Positions 59,291 through 64,000 of a stretch of 64,000 nucleotides of DNA are shown here, piece by piece (within the stretch, counting starts at the first letter, position 1; the number at the start of each line of letters is the position of its first letter). This stretch comes from Deltaproteobacteria bacterium (GTDB lineage: Bacteria > Desulfobacterota > Desulfomonilia > UBA1062). The notes under the pieces are model-generated. The model did no database searches and was not told where the DNA came from. It saw nothing but the letters and a program-made list of their open reading frames with translations. The stretch lies in NCBI GenBank assembly GCA_029552245.1, contig JAKPDW010000071.1, positions 62,001 through 126,000 of the forward strand, written 5' to 3'. A program made the position numbers and the translations under genes.

Positions 59291-60199
59291 ATGGAACTGA
59301 TACGACCCGGCATTTTCATCGACTTCATAGCATACCGCAAGTACGCCTACCTGGTGTCAGGCGTGCTCATAGCGCTGAGCATCGTGAGCATCTTCCTCGT
59401 CAAGGGCCTCAACTACGGCATCGACTTCTCGGGCGGTCTCGATCTCCAGGTGGCCTTCAAGGAAAGGGTCAAGACCGAGGACGTCCGTGCGGCAATGAGG
59501 AAGGCCGGCCTCGAGGGGGCGAGCATCCAGAGCATAAGCGGCGGGGGCAGGGAGAACGAGTACCTCGTCAGGATGCAGAAGATCTCGGAAGACCCGAAGC
59601 AGAGCGTCACGACGGTCGCCGAGGACGCCCTGTTCAAGGCCTTCGGGAAAGACAAGGTCGACGTGAGGCGCGCCGAGGTGGTGGGCGCGGCAGTGAGCAA
59701 GGACCTCAAGACCAAGGGGCTGCTCTCGATCGTGTACGCGTGCATAGGCCTGCTCGTCTACATCTGGGTGCGTTTCGAGTTCTCGTATTCCCTTGGGGCC
59801 ATCGCGGCGCTCATCCACGACGTTACCATAACCTTGGGCGTCTTCTCCCTGCTCGGCAAGGAGATCAGCCTGACCATCATCGCCGCGCTCCTGACCATCA
59901 TCGGCTACTCGCTGAACGACACCATCGTGATCTTCGACAGGATCCGGGAGAACGTGAAGAAGGAGGCCGCAAACCTCGACCTCGCCCATGTCATGAGCCA
60001 GAGCATCAGCCAGACCCTGAGCAGGACCGTGCTCACCTCGTTCACCGTGTTCTTGGTGGCGCTCTGCCTGTTCTTGCTGGGCGGAAACGTCATACACGAC
60101 TTCGCGTTCGCCATGATCGTGGGCGTGGTCACGGGAACCTACTCCTCCATCTTCATCGCGAGCCCGGTCGTGCTGGCCGTGAGCAGGGGGAAGAAGTAG
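59291..60199 (+). CDS. secF: Protein translocase subunit SecF
   Basis: A 302-residue partner of SecD: FIAYRKYAYLVSGVLIALSIVSI, GLNYGIDFSGGLDLQVAF, VRFEFSYSLGAIAALIHDVTITLGVFSL, LLTIIGYSLNDTIVIFDRIREN and SQTLSRTVLTSFTVFLVALCLF. All hallmark segments are intact. Ten bases after secD; end of the 54-60 kb co-directional gene run. Confidence 0.96.
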   Translation: MELIRPGIFIDFIAYRKYAYLVSGVLIALSIVSIFLVKGLNYGIDFSGGLDLQVAFKERVKTEDVRAAMRKAGLEGASIQSISGGGRENEYLVRMQKISEDPKQSVTTVAEDALFKAFGKDKVDVRRAEVVGAAVSKDLKTKGLLSIVYACIGLLVYIWVRFEFSYSLGAIAALIHDVTITLGVFSLLGKEISLTIIAALLTIIGYSLNDTIVIFDRIRENVKKEAANLDLAHVMSQSISQTLSRTVLTSFTVFLVALCLFLLGGNVIHDFAFAMIVGVVTGTYSSIFIASPVVLAVSRGKK

Positions 60200-60462
60200 G
60201 GTCAGCGGTGCGGCCCAGGCCGGTAGGCCCCCTGAACCGCCGATACCCGGGGAGAAGGCCTCAGGGATGGGGGGGCCCAAGGCGCGGGGTGCAGTGGCGC
60301 CCTGCCCTGGGTGGAGGGGCTTTGCCCTCGGCAGGGGTGGGCCTCCGCGGCCTTTTGAGGTGTTGCGCGTTCCCCCGGGGGCCTGGGGTGCAGGCCTTGT
60401 GCGTGCAAGGGGAAGGGGTCTCCTGCCGTGAGTCCCCCGGGGCCGGGGGTGCGGGGGATCTT
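60200..60462. repeat. GC-rich spacer with a direct repeat at offset 62
   Basis: TCCCCCGGGG-C-GGGGTGC-GG at 60371 and 60433 matches at about 20 of 24 bases. The segment is low complexity (mainly C and G), so chance similarity is a real concern. It lies between the converging secF and decarboxylase genes. Confidence 0.4.
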
Positions 60463-62157
60463 CTACACGCCGGTACGCCGGTCTTTCTTCATGCCGTTCC
60501 AGATCCTGATGCCCATGCTCCTGTGCTCGTTCAGGATCTGCCTGAGCATGTAGCGCTCCGTGTTCGGGTTGATGGTGATGGCGCGGAGCACGACGATCTT
60601 CCTCGGCGCATACCTCGTGGACTCGAGCCTGGTGCGCGAGACGAAGGACATGTCGTGGTCCCTGATCGTCTTGTGGAGCTCTATGTTGATGGCGTTTATG
60701 ACCTTGTTGATGGCGGTGATCCGCTCGGAGTTGCCCCGGGGGTTCTTCATGAGGTCGTTGAGCTCGGCCCCGAGCTCCTCGGGAACGAAACGGTAATTGA
60801 TGATGAAGAGTTCCGGGTCGTTCATGAGCTCGAAGAACCGGTCGCGCTTGATGAACTGGACGAAGGTGTCCTGGAGTTCCCTGGCGTGGTCGAAGATCAG
60901 CTTGTAGCCGTGCCTGCCTATGATCTTGATGGCGGCCCACGGCTTCAGGCACGCGAACGAGCGTGAGCCCTCGATGGTGAAGCGGCCCTGGTCCACCGAT
61001 CCCTCGCGGATGATGTAGTTGGAGGTGTGGTAGAGGTACCGCGAGTCCTCGGCGTTCTTGAACACGCAGATCCCCATGCTGTTGGGCGCGTAGAGGAGCT
61101 TGTGGGCGTCCATGGTGACCGTGTCCGCCTTCTCGATGCCCTTCATCATGGGTCTCGAGCCCTCCATGAGGAGCGCACCCCCTCCCCAGGCCGCGTCCAC
61201 GTGGAAGTGCGCCCCCAGCTCCTTGGCGATCTCGGCGAGCGCCTCCAGGTCGTCTATGTTGCCCGTCTCCGTGGTGCCGGCGATGCCCACCAGGGCCACG
61301 AACTTGGTGGGTTGCCCCGTGGCCTTGTCTTCCTTCCGGATCCTGTCAATGATGCACGTGAGCTTGCCCAGGTCTATGGTGTTGAGCACCGGGTGTACGG
61401 GCACGTGGACGACCCCCTGCTCGCCTATGCCCAGGATGGTGCCCGCCTTGCAGATGGAGTAGTGACCCCGCTTCGAGACCAGGAACAGGGCCTGGCGGTA
61501 GCCGTAGTGCGCGAGGGCGCGGGCCAACCCCTCGACCCTCACCCCCCTGAATCCCTTGCGGTCGGGCGGGAAGGCCTTGGCCATGGCCAGCGTGAGCGCC
61601 GTGAGGTTCGCCATGGTGCCGTCCGATGTGATGTTGCCCAGGGCCACCTCGGGGTTCTGGATGTGCCGGTGGTAGAACTCGGGCGGGTTGTCGTAGATGA
61701 GGTGGTGGATCCAGCACAAGAACTCCCTCTCCACGAAGGTGGAGGCCTTTGCGCTCTCTATCTTCACCTGGTTCTGGTTGAGGCTGACGGCGATCATCTC
61801 GAGGAGGATCATGAAGTAGGGGATCGCGCTCGTCATGTGGCCGATGTAGTAGGGGTTCGCCACCTTCACCGAGTGCCTGATGATGTTGTTCTTGATCTCG
61901 TCGAGCACGTCCTTGATCAGGCGGGGCTCGCCCGGCATCTCGATGTTGGAGAAGATCCCGGCGAGTTCCTCCATGGAGATGGACGAGTGGATCCCGCCCT
62001 TTTCCTTGAAGAAGTCGTGGATCATGTCCAGGAGGTGTACCCCGAATTCCACGAATCGGTCCTGGGAATCGGGCATGATGAAGAGCTTCCGCATGTACTC
62101 CGGAGTGCTCTCGATCCGCCTGTCGTGGTGCTTGCCGTCTAGCTTCAAGGATTCCAT
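60463..62157 (-). CDS. panP: PLP-dependent group II decarboxylase, PanP-type (putative aspartate 1-decarboxylase)
   Basis: A 564-residue PLP decarboxylase. Blocks: NPYYIGHMTSAIPYFMILLEMIAVSLNQNQVKIESAKASTF (PanP-like entry), GNITSDGTMANLTAL, VALVGIAGTTETGNIDDLEALAEIAKE, FHVDAAWGGG and the PLP lysine in DAHKLLY. Size and the entry segment fit the pyridoxal-dependent aspartate 1-decarboxylase PanP, which supplies beta-alanine for pantothenate; a glutamate decarboxylase role is the main alternative. ATG start; divergent from rsmI. Confidence 0.8.
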   Translation of the reverse strand: MESLKLDGKHHDRRIESTPEYMRKLFIMPDSQDRFVEFGVHLLDMIHDFFKEKGGIHSSISMEELAGIFSNIEMPGEPRLIKDVLDEIKNNIIRHSVKVANPYYIGHMTSAIPYFMILLEMIAVSLNQNQVKIESAKASTFVEREFLCWIHHLIYDNPPEFYHRHIQNPEVALGNITSDGTMANLTALTLAMAKAFPPDRKGFRGVRVEGLARALAHYGYRQALFLVSKRGHYSICKAGTILGIGEQGVVHVPVHPVLNTIDLGKLTCIIDRIRKEDKATGQPTKFVALVGIAGTTETGNIDDLEALAEIAKELGAHFHVDAAWGGGALLMEGSRPMMKGIEKADTVTMDAHKLLYAPNSMGICVFKNAEDSRYLYHTSNYIIREGSVDQGRFTIEGSRSFACLKPWAAIKIIGRHGYKLIFDHARELQDTFVQFIKRDRFFELMNDPELFIINYRFVPEELGAELNDLMKNPRGNSERITAINKVINAINIELHKTIRDHDMSFVSRTRLESTRYAPRKIVVLRAITINPNTERYMLRQILNEHRSMGIRIWNGMKKDRRTGV

Positions 62158-62238
62158 GCGCGGACCTCTGTCTTCCCTTTACGGTATCCATCGTATATAC
62201 CATAAGCACAAAGGGCCCCAAAAGGAGAAAACTGCCCG
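62158..62238. promoter_or_regulatory. Divergent promoter region between panP and rsmI
   Basis: An 81-base spacer with a locally AT-rich centre. GGTAT-CCATCGTAT-ATACC (about 62182-62200) is an inverted repeat that could be an operator. AAAGGAG near 62221 is the rsmI ribosome binding site. No confident -35/-10 pair. Confidence 0.4.
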
Positions 62239-63081
62239 GTGCAAGGCGCTCGACCAGCCCTTTACGTGGTCCCGACACCGCTCGGTAACCTCAAGGACGT
62301 CACGCTCCGCGTTCTCGATGTGCTCGCAGCCGTGGACCTCGTCCTCTGCGAGGACACGCGCCGCACCCGGAAGCTCCTCTCCCACTACCGGCTGTCGAAG
62401 CAGCTGGTCTCCTGCGAGCGGTTCAGCGAGGCCCGAAGGGTGTCGTACGTCCTGGGGGCGCTCGGCGAGGGGAAGAGCCTGGCGCTCGTCAGCGACGCCG
62501 GCATGCCGGGGATTTCCGACCCTGGAACGCGCATCATCCAGAGTGTCCGCAGGGAGGGATACGAGGTCGTGGTCCTCCCCGGGCCTTCGGCGATCGTCAC
62601 CGCGTTTGCAGCCAGCGGGATCGACAAGCCCTTCAGGTTCATCGGTTTCCTGCCCAGGAAGACAGAGGAAAAGAGGCTCGCCGTGCATGCCATGCTCTCG
62701 TCGAGGGACGCAACGGTGTTCTACGAGTCCCCGAGGAGGCTGCTGTCGACGCTCAAGGAACTGGCCGCAGGCGACCCTGGCAGGTTCGTCTGCATCGCGA
62801 GGGAGATGACGAAGATCCACGAGGAATACCTCGCCGGAAGCGCCCGGGAGGTGCTGTCACAACTGGAGGGAAAGGACGTCAGGGGCGAGCTCACGGTGGT
62901 GGTGGACGGGTCGTCTCGAGACGCCGAACCCTCTTGGGACGCGATCGACCGCGCGGGTATGAGGCTGCTGGCTTTGGGGGTGCCCCTGAAGGAGGCGTCC
63001 GCCGTGCTGGCCGATGTCTCCGGCCTCTCCAGGACGGAGCTCTACAGGCGCCTGCTCGCTTCCTGCAGAAAAGGGCCGTAG
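62239..63081 (+). CDS. rsmI: 16S rRNA (cytidine1402-2'-O)-methyltransferase
   Basis: A 280-residue tetrapyrrole-methylase-fold enzyme. Marks: LYVVPTPLGNLKDVTLRVLDVL, DLVLCEDTRRTRKLLSHY, LVSDAGMPGISDPGTRII, VLPGPSAIVTAFAASG, FIGFLPRK, FYESPRRLLSTLKEL and the C-terminal LADVSGLSRTELYRRLL. The start is GTG with AAAGGAG 11 bases upstream. Confidence 0.95.
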   Translation: MQGARPALYVVPTPLGNLKDVTLRVLDVLAAVDLVLCEDTRRTRKLLSHYRLSKQLVSCERFSEARRVSYVLGALGEGKSLALVSDAGMPGISDPGTRIIQSVRREGYEVVVLPGPSAIVTAFAASGIDKPFRFIGFLPRKTEEKRLAVHAMLSSRDATVFYESPRRLLSTLKELAAGDPGRFVCIAREMTKIHEEYLAGSAREVLSQLEGKDVRGELTVVVDGSSRDAEPSWDAIDRAGMRLLALGVPLKEASAVLADVSGLSRTELYRRLLASCRKGP

Positions 63082-63236
63082 GGATGGGGAACCAAAGATC
63101 GCGGCTCGAAAGCGTCCTGACGGCGGTCCTTGCTCACCGGGGGCGCGATGGGCCCGGCCCGAGGCGCTCCGGGAATCCCGGGCAGGGTATGCGGCAGCAT
63201 CCGGGCGGGTCCTCCGACCTTTCACCTTGCCGGTTT

Positions 63237-63390
63237 CGAGCGCGTGCGCCTCGCCCAGGAACAGGCCGCCGGGGGCGAGCGGTGGACGGGAAGGGCCGAG
63301 CGCGTGCAGCGCTCTCCCACGAGCACCCGTGCTTGTGAGGTCGGCCCACGTCAGGCCAGGGCGGGAGGCTCTCCGACCCTCTGAAAGCCC
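63237..63390. repeat. Degenerate repeats at 60-62 base offsets
   Basis: CGAGCGCGTGC at 63237 recurs at 63297; the following ten or so bases align with a short gap (CTCGCCCAGGAACA / CTCTCCCACGAGCA). A third, weaker copy (GCGGGAGGCTCTCCGACC) starts near 63361. The rest of the spacer 63082-63495 shows no gene. Confidence 0.5.
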
Positions 63391-63495
63391 AGGCGGTGAC
63401 TTCGGCGATCCCTTGCGCAAAACGAGCACGCATGCCGTGCCTGCCAGGCAAGCCGCCGGTCTTGCGGGCCCCGTAGCGCCCGGCGGTGACAGTGC

Positions 63496-63957
63496 CTACC
63501 TGATGCGCACGGTCGCCAGCAGAGGATGCGACTCGACCACGAACGTGGACACGTCCGGGTTCGTCTTGAGCATGTTGCAGGCAGCGCTCCCTATGAGGAG
63601 GACGCGGGGGATCGATATCTTGAAGACGGAGGTGTAGCCGTACATCAGGGTCACGAAGTGGCCGCACACAACGTTGGCGAGCTCCTTGAGGGCGTCTTCG
63701 ATCAAGGTGTCCTCCGAGGGGGACGGCGCGTCGGAACGGCCGAGGATCCTGCACGTGACGAGGGATGCCAGGGGCCTCTCCATGACGATCCCGATCTCGC
63801 CGGAACCGCCGCCGGTGAACTCTATCTTCACGTTGAGGGCGTCGGACCTCACGTCCGGCGTCATGTCGGCCTCGAGCGACCTGACGGGCAGGCCGGCCAT
63901 GGAGACGAAGACGTGGCCCAGAGCCTCGGCGAGGTATTCCCGGCTCGAGGCTGTCAT
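63496..63957 (-). CDS. CheX-like chemotaxis protein
   Basis: A 153-residue CheX/CheC-type protein: N-terminal helix REYLAEALGHVFVSMAGL, beta strand FTGGGSGEIGIVMERPLAS, then EDTLIEDALKELANVVCGHFVTLMYG, the E-x2-N phosphatase helix (Glu and Asn of ELANVV), and ISIPRVLLIG. CheX removes phosphate from CheY. Its ATG overlaps the stop of the upstream partial gene (ATGA), so a chemotaxis or signalling operon continues beyond the window. Confidence 0.82.
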   Translation of the reverse strand: MTASSREYLAEALGHVFVSMAGLPVRSLEADMTPDVRSDALNVKIEFTGGGSGEIGIVMERPLASLVTCRILGRSDAPSPSEDTLIEDALKELANVVCGHFVTLMYGYTSVFKISIPRVLLIGSAACNMLKTNPDVSTFVVESHPLLATVRIR

Positions 63958-64000
63958 GCCTCACCCCCGAGGATCTCGGCTATGGCCTGCGTGATCTCCT
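63954..64000 (-). CDS. C-terminal end of an unidentified gene (partial)
   Basis: The last 14 codons (ending EITQAIAEILGGEA) of a gene that runs in from the window edge, stop overlapping the cheX ATG. Too short to identify; the coupling suggests a signalling partner of CheX, for example a response regulator. Confidence 0.5.
   Translation of the reverse strand, partial: EITQAIAEILGGEA

Noticed and set aside
60371-60460. Using the 60371/60433 repeat as strong support for the 61-base phase
   Set aside because: Both copies are runs of C and G, so chance similarity is likely; kept only as weak evidence.

Overview
The window is 64 kb of GC-rich bacterial chromosome. Gene content fits an anaerobic Thermodesulfobacteriota (former Deltaproteobacteria): a tig-clpP-clpX-lon-hup block followed by tRNA-Val and tRNA-Asp, a selenium-metabolism LysR regulator divergent from selD, a nifS-nifU-cysE operon, paired 2-hydroxyacyl-CoA dehydratase subunits, and queA-tgt-yajC-secD-secF. 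This placement is an inference from gene content; there is no rRNA gene to confirm it. No transposase, integrase, phage gene or cas gene was seen.

Layout. 0-7 kb: a Spy/CpxP-like periplasmic protein, a PF03013/DUF1722 protein, two dehydratase subunits on the minus strand, then the Fe-S/cysteine operon. 7-12 kb: small membrane and secreted proteins, an AI-2E family transporter, an SrkA-type kinase and a SAM methyltransferase. 12-21 kb: a peptide ABC transporter without ATPases, an EndoQ-UvrD fusion protein and a CNNM/CBS membrane protein. 21-26 kb: BioY and a three-gene envelope operon (CsgG/FlgO-like protein, Ig-like repeat lipoprotein, outer-membrane barrel). 26-33 kb: hydrolase, Dus, radical SAM protein, Ldh-type oxidoreductase, LysR and selD. 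33-37 kb: a polar amino-acid ABC transporter whose permease carries a secreted helical/TPR-like N-terminus, then a C69 peptidase. 37-45 kb: a second copy of the methyltransferase, a class I HMG-CoA reductase with an extra N-terminal domain, a DUF2156 acyltransferase, a HAD phosphatase and a desaturase-like flavoprotein. 45-54 kb: dCMP deaminase, dCTP deaminase, ThyX, a TrmN6-like methyltransferase, the protein-quality-control block, HU and two tRNAs. 54-64 kb: a PP-loop protein, DUF2065, queA, tgt, yajC, secDF, a PanP-type decarboxylase, rsmI and cheX.

Two results stand out. First, selD begins at a TTG at 31313 and reads through an in-frame UGA (31370-31372) at the active-site position, with a SECIS-like hairpin just after it; an ordinary ORF call starts 135 bases too late. 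Second, many intergenic spacers hold two or three degenerate direct repeats of about 22-36 bases at a regular offset, most often exactly 61 bases (near 3.6, 7.0, 10.1, 20.6 and 38.9 kb) and otherwise about 70-75 bases. At some loci the copies match but the DNA between them does not, which is CRISPR-like geometry without cas genes and with much more divergent repeats. I cannot name a described element that fits. All identity counts were made by eye.
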